Source: PLOWO2-12-38-17 sp963709355
GTDB taxonomy: Bacteria > Planctomycetota > Brocadiia > Brocadiales > Brocadiaceae
DNA: 64,000 bases
Assembly: GCA_963709355.1 (NCBI GenBank)
Contig: CAVPVY010000005.1
Coordinates: 1,612,001 to 1,676,000 of the forward strand
Direction: 5' to 3'
Shown here in pieces: positions 25,825 through 33,784 of the stretch. The position numbers and the translations under genes are program-made. Every line of letters begins with the position of its first letter. The stretch's first letter is position 1. The notes beneath the pieces are model-generated. The model did no database searches and was not told the DNA's origin. It saw only the letters and a program-made list of their open reading frames with translations.

Positions 25825-27049
25825 AAATGCAAAAACGGCCTCCAGGAATATTGCCTCAGCCAATGCGACACTAAAGAACACTGCGCTCAACCACATAGCA
25901 GAAGGAATAATATCCTCAACTACCAGGCTAAAAGCAGAAAATGAAAAGGATGTTATTCCTGCACAAAAGGCGGGGCTCTCTGACGCTATTATTGACCGTC
26001 TGCGCCTTACAGACAGCCGAATTAAGAGTATGGCAGAAGGCATCAAACAAATTATCAATCTTCCAGACCCTGTTGGCGATGTAATATGGGAACGCATCAG
26101 ACCAAATGGCTTGCAAATCCAGAAGGTGCGTGTACCCATTGGCGTTATCGTTATCATATATGAATCACGCCCAAACGTAACGGCTGATGCTGCGGCCCTC
26201 TGTCTCAAAGCTGGCAATGCAGTTATACTTCGGGGTGGAAAAGAATCAATTTATTCTAACATGGCTATATATAAAATACTCACCTCCGCATTAGAAAAGA
26301 CGGGTTTAAACAAACATTGCATTCAGCTTGTTGAAGTTATTGAACGTGAGGCAATTGATTATTTACTTAAGGCCGACAAATATGTGGATGTCGTTATCCC
26401 GCGCGGCGGCGAGGCGCTTATCCGCACCGTCGTGGAAAAAGCTACCATCCCTGTCATCAAACACTATAAAGGTGTATGCCATGTATTTGTGGATGAATTC
26501 GCCGATCTAAAGATGGCAGAAGAGGTTTGTTTTAACTCCAAGGTACAACGACCTGCGACATGCAATGCAATGGAAACAATGCTTGTTCATGAAAAGGCAG
26601 CATCGGTATTTTTACCGAATATAGCAACAAAACTACTTGATGCTAAGGTAGAAATACGCGGCTGTAACAAAACATGTAAAATCCTCAGTAATATAAAACA
26701 AGCAACTGAAGAAGACTTTTACAATGAATATCTCGACTTGATATTAAATGTAAAGGTTGTAAATTCTCTTGATGATGCAATTTTACATATAACAAAATAT
26801 GGTTCAAATCATTCTGATGCAATTATTACTGAAGATGTCAAAAATGCGCTGAAATTCACCAAAGAGGTTGATTCTGCCGCTGTATATGTAAACGCCTCCA
26901 CACGTTTCACGGATGGTTTTGAATTTGGAATGGGCGCGGAAATTGGCATCAGCACCGATAAACTCCACGCCCGCGGTCCCATGGGTCTTGAAGAACTTAC
27001 ATCGTACAAATTTGTTGTTTACGGCACTGGGCAGTTGAGAAAATCATAA
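25790..27049 (+). CDS. proA: Gamma-glutamyl phosphate reductase ProA
   Basis: The 419-residue protein reduces glutamyl-5-phosphate with NADPH to the semialdehyde in proline synthesis. It has VPIGVIVIIYESRPNVTADAAA, AVILRGGKESIYSN and the catalytic Cys in QRPATCNAMET, and ends with GPMGLEELTSYKF. Length and motifs are normal. The start lies inside the ftsB-like gene, so eno, ftsB and proA form an overlapping unit. No proB is beside it. Confidence 0.93.
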   Translation: MNIESYIAQIVKNAKTASRNIASANATLKNTALNHIAEGIISSTTRLKAENEKDVIPAQKAGLSDAIIDRLRLTDSRIKSMAEGIKQIINLPDPVGDVIWERIRPNGLQIQKVRVPIGVIVIIYESRPNVTADAAALCLKAGNAVILRGGKESIYSNMAIYKILTSALEKTGLNKHCIQLVEVIEREAIDYLLKADKYVDVVIPRGGEALIRTVVEKATIPVIKHYKGVCHVFVDEFADLKMAEEVCFNSKVQRPATCNAMETMLVHEKAASVFLPNIATKLLDAKVEIRGCNKTCKILSNIKQATEEDFYNEYLDLILNVKVVNSLDDAILHITKYGSNHSDAIITEDVKNALKFTKEVDSAAVYVNASTRFTDGFEFGMGAEIGISTDKLHARGPMGLEELTSYKFVVYGTGQLRKS

Positions 27050-27093
27050 ATTCATAAATTTTATTCACAACCAGAATACTGCAGGAGATTGCC

Positions 27094-27966
27094 ATGTCAC
27101 AGAAAATCGCAGTTGCAATTATTCATGGTGTTGGGAAACAGGATAAAGATTTTGCGGCTGGTATGTCCCAAGAAATTACAGACAGATTTGCAAATCATAT
27201 ACGTAAAAAGACTAATAAAATACAAAATCCATCTGAAGAACTAGTCATAGAACCAATATACTGGGCACCTGTTTTACAAAATTCTGAAGATGAATTATGG
27301 AAGAGATTAAACCGAGGCGGTGATATGGATTTGTTAACACTGCGTCAATTCTTGATTGATTTTGGGGCTGATGCCATTGCTTACCAACCCACAAAGAAGG
27401 ATTCACATATTTATGAAGAAATACATAAGATATTTGCCCAGAAACTGAAGAAACTCGCTGCAGGTGCTGGAGACACGGCGCCTTTATGCATTATCGCCCA
27501 CAGTCTAGGGTCAGTAATTGCAAGCAACTATTTTTATGATTTACAACAAACTAGAACTAGAAGAATCCCATCCATTATAAAAAAAGAAATTGCAAATAAT
27601 CCTTTAGAAAAGGGAAAAACGTTTACATCTTTCTATACATTTGGAAGCCCTATCGCAATCTGGAGTCTGCGCTACACTGATTTTGGTAAACCAATATCAG
27701 TACCCTCGCCTAATCTCTGCAATTACCACTCCAACTTAACAGGCGAATGGATCAACTTTTACGATAAACAAGATATTTTAGGATATCCGCTTAAAACCTT
27801 AAATGGTGCCTATCGAGAAGCTGTAACAGAAGATAGTGAAGTTAACGTTGGGGGAATTTTTACTAGCTGGAATCCTGTGTCACACATGGCGTACTGGACT
27901 GATAACGATATTACCAAACCCATTGCCAAATCACTTGCAAGGGTGTGGAAAACTGTTAATCCATAG
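27094..27966 (+). CDS. Alpha/beta-hydrolase-fold protein of unknown substrate
   Basis: The 290-residue protein begins with a buried strand and HGVGKQ (11-16), a lipase-like oxyanion-hole loop. The nucleophile elbow is AHSLGS with Ser137; acid and base candidates are Asp in YDKQDILGYP and His in NPVSHMAYW. No signal peptide is seen, so it should be cytoplasmic. AGGAG precedes the ATG. The pattern is that of a serine esterase or lipase-like family found in scattered bacteria. A lid-like helical region (60-125) is rich in charged residues. Confidence 0.72.
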   Translation: MSQKIAVAIIHGVGKQDKDFAAGMSQEITDRFANHIRKKTNKIQNPSEELVIEPIYWAPVLQNSEDELWKRLNRGGDMDLLTLRQFLIDFGADAIAYQPTKKDSHIYEEIHKIFAQKLKKLAAGAGDTAPLCIIAHSLGSVIASNYFYDLQQTRTRRIPSIIKKEIANNPLEKGKTFTSFYTFGSPIAIWSLRYTDFGKPISVPSPNLCNYHSNLTGEWINFYDKQDILGYPLKTLNGAYREAVTEDSEVNVGGIFTSWNPVSHMAYWTDNDITKPIAKSLARVWKTVNP

Positions 27967-28302
27967 AAAAAGAACATGGTGTCGTCACATCTATGTACAC
28001 AACGCACACGTTATTAACCTCTCAGTTAAAACTTTCTCCAAAAATATTCTATTTTATTACCTGCACCTTTACCTTTGTCTTAAGGTTCGCCGTGGACTCC
28101 TTGAAAACAGTCTTTAAGTTAAAATGTAAAATTAAACTTTCTCGCACTAATGATATCTTAAAAAGCCCGAATTTAAAAATCCATTGCTTTTATGAATATA
28201 TGAAGTCTTTATCCTATAAAATATTTTTTTAATTGACTATAAACCCCTTTTTTGTTTGAATCTTTCTGTTTATAAATCTCTAATCCATAGGATGGAATAA
28301 AC
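27967..28302. other. Spacer between the hydrolase and the glutaredoxin-like gene
   Basis: These 336 bases are AT-rich and hold only short open frames of skewed composition. No hairpin terminator, tRNA or repeat of the families seen elsewhere stands out. It presumably holds the promoter of the gene at 28303. Confidence 0.4.
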
Positions 28303-28554
28303 ATGACTTCTAATAAAATAAAAGTATTTTGTACGCCATTTTGCCCAAAGTGCAACCAGCTACTAGCCTATCTTAATGCCAAAAAGGCAAACTACATTTC
28401 TTACGATATTGACAAAGATGATAACGCCAGAAAAGACGCAGTGAAAATTGTCGGAAGCGATGATATCGAATCTCTCGACAAACTTCCTATCGTTGTAATT
28501 GGCGATAAAATACTGTACGGTTTTAATAAAGAAGAAATTGATAAATACCTCTAA
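28303..28554 (+). CDS. Small glutaredoxin-like thioredoxin-fold protein
   Basis: The 83-residue protein shows a thioredoxin fold: first strand IKVFCTPFCPKCNQL with the redox motif C-P-K-C, KKANYISYDIDKD, then LPIVVIGDKILYGFN, where cis-Pro and GF-N resemble NrdH/glutaredoxin. It probably reduces disulfides or passes electrons in the cytoplasm. It lies 65 bases before rnfE, but a link to electron transfer is only suggestive. Confidence 0.78.
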   Translation: MTSNKIKVFCTPFCPKCNQLLAYLNAKKANYISYDIDKDDNARKDAVKIVGSDDIESLDKLPIVVIGDKILYGFNKEEIDKYL

Positions 28555-28619
28555 GATTTTCAAACTTTATATTTATTCATAAAATATTTATCCTTGATAA
28601 TTTTCTTGAACAGATAAAC

Positions 28620-29255
28620 ATGGCAGAACAAACTAAACTAAGAGAATTTACAAAGGGTATATTTGAATATAACCCTATGTTTGTACTGGTGCTGGGAATA
28701 TGCCCAAGCCTTGCCGTTACTACCTCGGTTAAAAACGGACTTGCAATGGGCGGCGCTGCAACCTTTGTACTCGTTTGTTCTAATCTTATTATTTCCATAC
28801 TGCGGGCATACATACCCCGTGAAATCCGTATACCCTGTTTTATTGTTGTTATCGCCGCATTTGTGACCATGGTGGAATTACTCATGAAGGCATATCTTCC
28901 TCCAGAGCTAAATGCGTCACTTGGAATATTCATACCGCTTATTGTAGTTAATTGCATTATCTTGTATCGGGCAGAGTCTTTTGCCTATAGAAATAAACCG
29001 CTTGCCTCGGTACTAGACGGCGCAGGATTAGGGCTGGGTTGGACGCTTTCGCTTTGTCTTATTTCCTCTATACGTGAACTACTTGGAGAAGGAACACTTT
29101 TTGGTATAAAAATATCAGAGACGTATCAACCGGCTTCAGTTATGATTATGGCGCCAGGGGCATTCATAGTATTGGGACTATTGCTAGGCTTTTTCAACTG
29201 GAGGAAACTCATAAATAGCGAAAAGTCCATGAAGGAATTCATGAAACATGATTAA
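28620..29255 (+). CDS. rnfE: Rnf complex subunit RnfE
   Basis: The 211-residue membrane protein has about six helices and the RnfE/NqrD signatures FEYNPMFVLVLGICPSLAVT, IPREIRIPCFIVVIA and LGIFIPLIVVNCIILYRAE. Rnf links ferredoxin and NAD with ion pumping across the membrane. The next gene, rnfA, overlaps by 8 bases. rnfC, rnfD, rnfG and rnfB are not in the window. Confidence 0.93.
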   Translation: MAEQTKLREFTKGIFEYNPMFVLVLGICPSLAVTTSVKNGLAMGGAATFVLVCSNLIISILRAYIPREIRIPCFIVVIAAFVTMVELLMKAYLPPELNASLGIFIPLIVVNCIILYRAESFAYRNKPLASVLDGAGLGLGWTLSLCLISSIRELLGEGTLFGIKISETYQPASVMIMAPGAFIVLGLLLGFFNWRKLINSEKSMKEFMKHD

Positions 29256-29886
29256 GGAAATCGCAGTAATTATTGTAAGTGTAGTATTCGTTAACAATTT
29301 TGTTCTGGCAAAATTTCTTGGGCTCTGCCCATTCCTTGGAGTTTCTCAAAAGACATCTTCTGCGGTAGGTATGGGCGCTGCGGTTACATTTGTAATGACC
29401 CTTTCTTCGGCAATTACGTGGGTTGTATACAACTACGTTTTGTTGCCAGGAGATGTTAACATCATAGCAAAAGTCTTCCCTTCAATAAGGGAGCTTGGTC
29501 TTATAGATGTACTGAAAACAATCAGTTATATCCTGGTCATTGCAACATTGGTACAACTGGTCGAGATGATGCTCAGGAAGATGGTGCCCGCACTTTATGA
29601 AAGTCTTGGTATTTATTTACCATTAATCACAACCAATTGCGCCGTACTAGGTGTGGCTCTTTTAAATACAACAGATTCACCAACCCAACTTGGATTCTTG
29701 CAGGCTACAGTGCAGGGCTTCGGCGCAGGGATAGGTTTTACCATTGCCATGTTGTTGATGTCAGGTATTCGTGAACGTTTAGCATTGGTTAATATTCCAA
29801 TGCCGTTACGAGGCGTGCCTATTGCATTTATCTGCACGGGACTTATGGCGCTTGCCTTCTTCGGCTTTTCCGGGATGGTTCAATAA
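29248..29886 (+). CDS. rnfA: Rnf complex subunit RnfA
   Basis: The 212-residue protein has six helices and the RnfA/NqrE signature NNFVLAKFLGLCPFLGVSQK, plus GIYLPLITTNCAVLGVALLN. The Cys of each LGLCP and TTNC motif matches the conserved pair that binds the intramembrane iron-sulfur cluster with RnfE. It overlaps rnfE. In many genomes rnfB follows rnfA; here a repeat and ilvN follow instead. Confidence 0.93.
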   Translation: MIKEIAVIIVSVVFVNNFVLAKFLGLCPFLGVSQKTSSAVGMGAAVTFVMTLSSAITWVVYNYVLLPGDVNIIAKVFPSIRELGLIDVLKTISYILVIATLVQLVEMMLRKMVPALYESLGIYLPLITTNCAVLGVALLNTTDSPTQLGFLQATVQGFGAGIGFTIAMLLMSGIRERLALVNIPMPLRGVPIAFICTGLMALAFFGFSGMVQ

Positions 29887-29936
29887 TTTACACAAATATA
29901 GAATTATTTTAATTTATAGCGTGCAACAAAATAAGT

Positions 29937-30027
29937 TGTCTTTCCTGCGGAAGCAGAAATCCAGTCCTTTGAAAAGGTTTCTGCTTTCGCAGGACGGTGT
30001 GAGGGTTTCGCTTTCGTGGGAATGACA
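29937..30027. repeat. Hairpin-rich dispersed element (CTGCGGAAGCAG type)
   Basis: TCCTGCGGAAGCAGAAATCC, AGTCCTTTGAAAAGG, TTTCTGCTTTCGCAGGA and GGGTTTCGCTTTCGTGGGAA can pair with each other (TTCCTGCGGAAGCAGAAA with TTTCTGCTTTCGCAGGA). Such GCGAAAGC-type elements occur as intergenic repeats in many genomes. It separates rnfA from ilvN and may cause termination. Confidence 0.55.
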
Positions 30028-30085
30028 TTAAAGCAAAGAATGTAAATTTTACTATGGTTTTACTATAGAAACATATAATTAAATC

Positions 30086-30571
30086 ATGCGACACGTTATT
30101 TCGGTCCTCGTAGAAAATAAAGTTGGCGTCCTTGCACGTATCACCTGTCTTATCAGCGGAAGGGGATTTAATATAGACAGCCTCGCCGTGGGAGAAACAG
30201 AAAATCCTGGGCTTTCATGTATAACAATTGTTGTCAAAGGCGATGATGCCATTCTTGAACAAGTCAGAAAACAAATAAGCAAGATTATTAACGTAATCAA
30301 GGTAACTGATTTTACAAACGAGGAATTTGTTGAGCGGGACCTGATGCTTATAAAAGTCAATGTCCCCGCCGGAAAACGTGGAGACATCATCGAAATTGTT
30401 GACATCTTCAGGGGAAAGATTGTTGATGTAGGACAGAAAGACCTCGTTATTGAAATTGCAGGTACTGAAGATAAGCTTGAAGCAATGCTTGGCTTGTTGC
30501 GGTCCTACGGAATTAAAGAATTAGTCCAGACAGGAAGTATTGCTATTGCGCGTGGTGTAAAACAAACTTAA
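30086..30571 (+). CDS. ilvN: Acetolactate synthase small (regulatory) subunit
   Basis: The 161-residue protein has the N-terminal ACT domain HVISVLVENKVGVLARITCL with ISGRGFNIDSLAVGETE, then a second domain with RDLMLIKVNVPAGKRGDIIE and GTEDKLEAMLGLLRSYGIKE. It activates the catalytic subunit and carries valine feedback. The large subunit gene is not adjacent. ilvC lies about 520 bases downstream after a GGDEF remnant. Confidence 0.92.
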   Translation: MRHVISVLVENKVGVLARITCLISGRGFNIDSLAVGETENPGLSCITIVVKGDDAILEQVRKQISKIINVIKVTDFTNEEFVERDLMLIKVNVPAGKRGDIIEIVDIFRGKIVDVGQKDLVIEIAGTEDKLEAMLGLLRSYGIKELVQTGSIAIARGVKQT

Positions 30572-30920
30572 CCTGCCGCCTTATTTCCGAATATCTCAAG
30601 GCAGTCATGACCGTCTGTCTTTTCCTTATACAGCGCTTGATCAGCTGTACGCAAGAAGTCTTCAACCGTAGTTCCATGTTCTGGAAAAACTGTAACACCA
30701 AGTGAAATTTTAATATTTTCTAGAGGCTTGCCATGGTATAGCATATGAAACTGTTTAATTTCTACCCGCAACTCTTTAATCCCTTTCCTGGTATCTTCTA
30801 ATGATGCCTAAGGTAACATTTATCTCACCCACCCGACTTGATAATTGCGTTTGCTCTCTTAATATTTCCTCGGCTTTTTCATGTCTTCTCCGTTCTCGTA
30901 TAACAAAATAACTGACACGG
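30568..30920 (-). pseudogene. Diguanylate cyclase (GGDEF) remnant
   Basis: The end of a GGDEF domain is clear: LRVEIKQFHMLYHGKPLENI then KISLGVTVFPEHGTTVEDFL and RTADQALYKEKTDGHDCL. In frame upstream it extends to about LEDTRKGIKE (30808). Further upstream another frame reads HEKAEEILREQTQLSSRVGE, like a linker helix of sensor proteins. The core with the GGDEF signature is missing, so a large internal deletion has occurred. The stop overlaps the ilvN stop. Confidence 0.72.
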
Positions 30921-30969
30921 AAATTGATGTTTGCCAAATTAAATTTTCATGGTATAAAATAAAACTGCC

Positions 30970-30997
30970 TTGAAAACCTTTAAAATAATGATAGAAT
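30970..30997 (+). promoter_or_regulatory. Candidate promoter of ilvC
   Basis: TTGAAA (30970-30975), 16 bases, TAGAAT (30992-30997). This leaves a leader of about 85 bases before the chosen ilvC start at 31089. There is no attenuator-like leader peptide that I can see. Confidence 0.5.
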
Positions 30998-31088
30998 GCA
31001 ATGGCATAGTAGTAGCAGGAATTGAAAAAAACAAGTAAACAATTACTTGAAAACAATTATCCTTTATTTTGAAAGGAAAGAAAAATAT

Positions 31089-32090
31089 ATGCTGAAAATT
31101 TATTATGAAAAAGACGCCGATATTAGTGTTCTAAAAGGGGGGAAAATTGCCGTGATTGGATACGGCAGTCAGGGACATGCGCAGGCTCAGAACCTCAGGG
31201 ATTCAGGACTAGATGTAATTGTATCTACAAGAGTTGGCACGCCAAATTATCAATTAGCCGTTAAACATGGCTTTAAACCTGTCTCTGTAGACGAGGCTGC
31301 AAAACTGGGTGATTTTATTCAGATACTCATTCCAGATGAGACACAAAAAGCAGTTTATGAGGCACACATTAAACCACATCTTAAAGAAGGAAAGACTTTG
31401 TGCTTTTCACACGGATTCAATATACATTTTGGACAGGTTGTACCTCCAAACAACATTGACGTTATCATGATAGCGCCAAAGGGACCAGGTCACCTCGTCC
31501 GCAGTGAATTTGAAAAAGGAGGCGCCGTACCATGCCTGCTGGCAATACATCAGGATGCCACCGGAACGGCAAAGAAAAAAGCTCTGGCTTATGCCCATGG
31601 AATTGGCGGTACACGCGCAGGCGTAATTGAAACAACATTTTCTGAAGAAACCGAAACAGACCTCTTCGGAGAACAAGCGGTATTATGCGGCGGTGCAGCG
31701 GCACTTGTAAAGGCAGGATTTGAAACACTTGTAGAGGCAGGCTATCAGCCTGAACTTGCATATTTTGAGTGCATGCACGAGCTGAAGCTAATTGTAGACC
31801 TTTTTTATCAGGGTGGGCTGAGCTATATGAGGTATTCCATCAGTAATACCGCTGAATATGGAGACCTGACGCGGGGCCCTAGAATTATAAATGAAGAAAC
31901 CAAGAAAGAGATGAAGAAAATACTTGCAGAGATACAGTCGGGTCAGTTTGCAAAGGAATGGATACTGGAAAACCAAGCAGGACGCCCTGTATTTAATGCC
32001 CTTGAGAAAAAGGACAGGGACCATCTCGTTGAAAAGGTGGGCAGTGAACTGAGAAAGATGATGAAATGGATTAACGCAAAAGAGGTATAA
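31089..32090 (+). CDS. ilvC: Ketol-acid reductoisomerase IlvC (class I)
   Basis: I choose the ATG at 31089 (MLKIYYEKDADISVLKG), preceded by GAAAGGAAAG; the longer frame from 31047 adds a poor leader. The 333-residue protein has the NADPH fold IAVIGYGSQGHAQAQNLRDS, IAPKGPGHLVR, and the Mg-binding ends SEETETDLFGEQAVLCGG and ECMHELKLIVDL. It isomerises and reduces acetolactate in valine and isoleucine synthesis. Length fits the short class I form. Confidence 0.95.
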   Translation: MLKIYYEKDADISVLKGGKIAVIGYGSQGHAQAQNLRDSGLDVIVSTRVGTPNYQLAVKHGFKPVSVDEAAKLGDFIQILIPDETQKAVYEAHIKPHLKEGKTLCFSHGFNIHFGQVVPPNNIDVIMIAPKGPGHLVRSEFEKGGAVPCLLAIHQDATGTAKKKALAYAHGIGGTRAGVIETTFSEETETDLFGEQAVLCGGAAALVKAGFETLVEAGYQPELAYFECMHELKLIVDLFYQGGLSYMRYSISNTAEYGDLTRGPRIINEETKKEMKKILAEIQSGQFAKEWILENQAGRPVFNALEKKDRDHLVEKVGSELRKMMKWINAKEV

Positions 32091-32149
32091 AAAATATTTT
32101 CTAGCCCTCTATTCAATACAATATATTGTCACACTAATCTAAATTAATG

Positions 32150-32187
32150 AAGAAACGCACGGCTGTGCGTCTTTACAAAATTGGAAT
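32150..32187. repeat. Dispersed imperfect palindrome, family 1, copy 2
   Basis: AAACGCACGGCTGTGCGTCT then TTACAAAATTGG is the inverse-oriented relative of the element at 166-197. It lies between the convergent ilvC and 32241 genes, so it may serve as a bidirectional terminator. Confidence 0.62.
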
Positions 32188-32240
32188 TCACACCACTACG
32201 ACTTTTAGCAAGCGACCCAGGTAAACGAATTATGTAAGCG

Positions 32241-32564
32241 TTATTCTTGTTTATTTTCATTTTTCTCTTCTTGCTCCACCTTTTCTAAACGTATTATCAA
32301 CCAGATGGCTGCGCCTATGGCAAATGGAAGTAAAATGTATTGGATTATTTCGAGCTTGGAGCGCGGCGTTTGAGGAAGTTCAGGCAGGGAAGGTTGTGCT
32401 GGTTGAGCCCCCTGATTAATTTGCACCTGCTGGGGTGGTTGGATTGTTTGTATTTGTGTAGTTGGAGTCGCAAAGGTTGCTTGAGGCTGGGCACATACAA
32501 CACTTGTATAGCCTGTAACATTTAAAATAAACAATAAATAATAAAATATTACCGTTCTTTTCAT
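32241..32564 (-). CDS. Exported Pro/Gln-rich protein with C-terminal membrane anchor
   Basis: The 107-residue protein has a signal peptide (1-25, ending VVCAQ), a low-complexity Q/P/T stretch (26-68), one membrane helix (IIQYILLPFAIGAAIWLII) and a charged tail. I do not recognise a family. It starts 11 bases after the TPR lipoprotein gene on the same strand, so they share a transcript and perhaps a membrane assembly. Confidence 0.6.
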   Translation of the reverse strand: MKRTVIFYYLLFILNVTGYTSVVCAQPQATFATPTTQIQTIQPPQQVQINQGAQPAQPSLPELPQTPRSKLEIIQYILLPFAIGAAIWLIIRLEKVEQEEKNENKQE

Positions 32565-32575
32565 TAATGCTCTTT

Positions 32576-33553
32576 TTACTTTGAAAATACTATTTTTTTA
32601 TAAGCATCGTATTCTTCTTTTGCTTCTTTTGTTTTACCCAACTTGTTATAAGTATTGCCTAAAAGAAGATGTAACTGCGCATTCCCAGGATTTCTCTCCA
32701 GCAGCTTCTGGCATGTTGCTACAGCCTCGTCATATAAACCGTTCATATTATATGCAAAAGCAAGATTATATTGGGCTTCGCTATTTTCAGGATTTAAAGA
32801 TAAACCCTTCTTAAACATCTCTATTGATTCATCAAACGTTCCCTTATCATTATAGATAACGCCAAGATTATAGTAAGCATCGGCATAATCAGGATTAACC
32901 TTTACTGCCTGTTGATAATTAATAATTGCTTTATCATATAACTTCTTTTCTCCGTAAAGACAGCCTAAGTTATAGAAGGCTTTAGCATTATTTGTATTTA
33001 ATGATACATATTTTTCGAATGACACAATGGCATCATCTGTATATTTTCTTTTAGCATAAAGAACTCCAAGATTAAAATATGCCTCAGAATCATTCGGATT
33101 AAGTTCAACAACCTTCTTAAATGAAGCAATCGCCTCAGTCATCATACCAGTCTTGCCGTATGCAATTGCCTTCTTTTTATGGGCATCAACCATTGTAGCA
33201 TCCATGTCCGTTGCCTTAACAAAGGCATCAATAGCCTCTTTAAACCTACCATTACTAAAATAACCTATACCCTCACTATAAAGGTCCTGCGCATCTACAG
33301 GTTTGATAATCATAACAGGTTGTTCAACTGCTGATTGTGAAGCGCTAAGCGGTAGGAATCCTTCGGTGGTCTCACTCTTTGCCAAATCTTCTTTCTCGGT
33401 TTGAATCAATTCTTTAAAATCAACAGCATTCTCTAGTCCCTTCTCTTTCTTGCCACATCCGCAAAAAAGAGTCAAGATAACACATGAAAAAATTAAACCA
33501 ATACACACTGAACTCAAAGAACATAAAACCTTTAACAGTTTTGAATTTATCAT
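32576..33553 (-). CDS. TPR-repeat lipoprotein
   Basis: The ATG at 33553 has AGAGGAC upstream and leads to a signal peptide with lipobox LFCGC, so the mature protein is lipid-anchored outside the cytoplasm. After a low-complexity spacer come seven tetratricopeptide repeats (for example EAYFNLGVLYAKRKYTDDAI, KAFYNLGCLYGEKKLYDKAI, DAYYNLGVIYNDKGTFDESI). TPRs scaffold protein complexes; the partners are unknown. A good promoter lies at 33597-33624. Confidence 0.85.
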   Translation of the reverse strand: MINSKLLKVLCSLSSVCIGLIFSCVILTLFCGCGKKEKGLENAVDFKELIQTEKEDLAKSETTEGFLPLSASQSAVEQPVMIIKPVDAQDLYSEGIGYFSNGRFKEAIDAFVKATDMDATMVDAHKKKAIAYGKTGMMTEAIASFKKVVELNPNDSEAYFNLGVLYAKRKYTDDAIVSFEKYVSLNTNNAKAFYNLGCLYGEKKLYDKAIINYQQAVKVNPDYADAYYNLGVIYNDKGTFDESIEMFKKGLSLNPENSEAQYNLAFAYNMNGLYDEAVATCQKLLERNPGNAQLHLLLGNTYNKLGKTKEAKEEYDAYKKIVFSK

Positions 33554-33596
33554 CTTCTTGTCCTCTAATATCTTGGAACATTTAAAAATATAAAGC

Positions 33597-33624
33597 ATTT
33601 TATTATTACAGGAAAAATTGTCAA
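33597..33624 (-). promoter_or_regulatory. Sigma-70 promoter of the TPR lipoprotein unit
   Basis: On the minus strand TTGACA (33624-33619), 16 bases, TAAAAT (33602-33597). The transcript would start about 35 bases before the ATG at 33553. Confidence 0.6.
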
Positions 33625-33784
33625 GAAAAATATATATGCATTACAGCGTCTTTATTTGTACACTTGATATGATAAAAACCAAAATATATACTATTAGAAA
33701 CTAATATACCATGCTTGCCAATGCTTACTATACTTTATTTTAGAATAAATAAAAATACCAATATTCTTCGGGAGTATTATTCAT

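Noticed and set aside
27993..28232. Short open frames in the 27967-28302 spacer
   Set aside because: They overlap one another in different frames, lack ribosome sites and have AT-driven composition.
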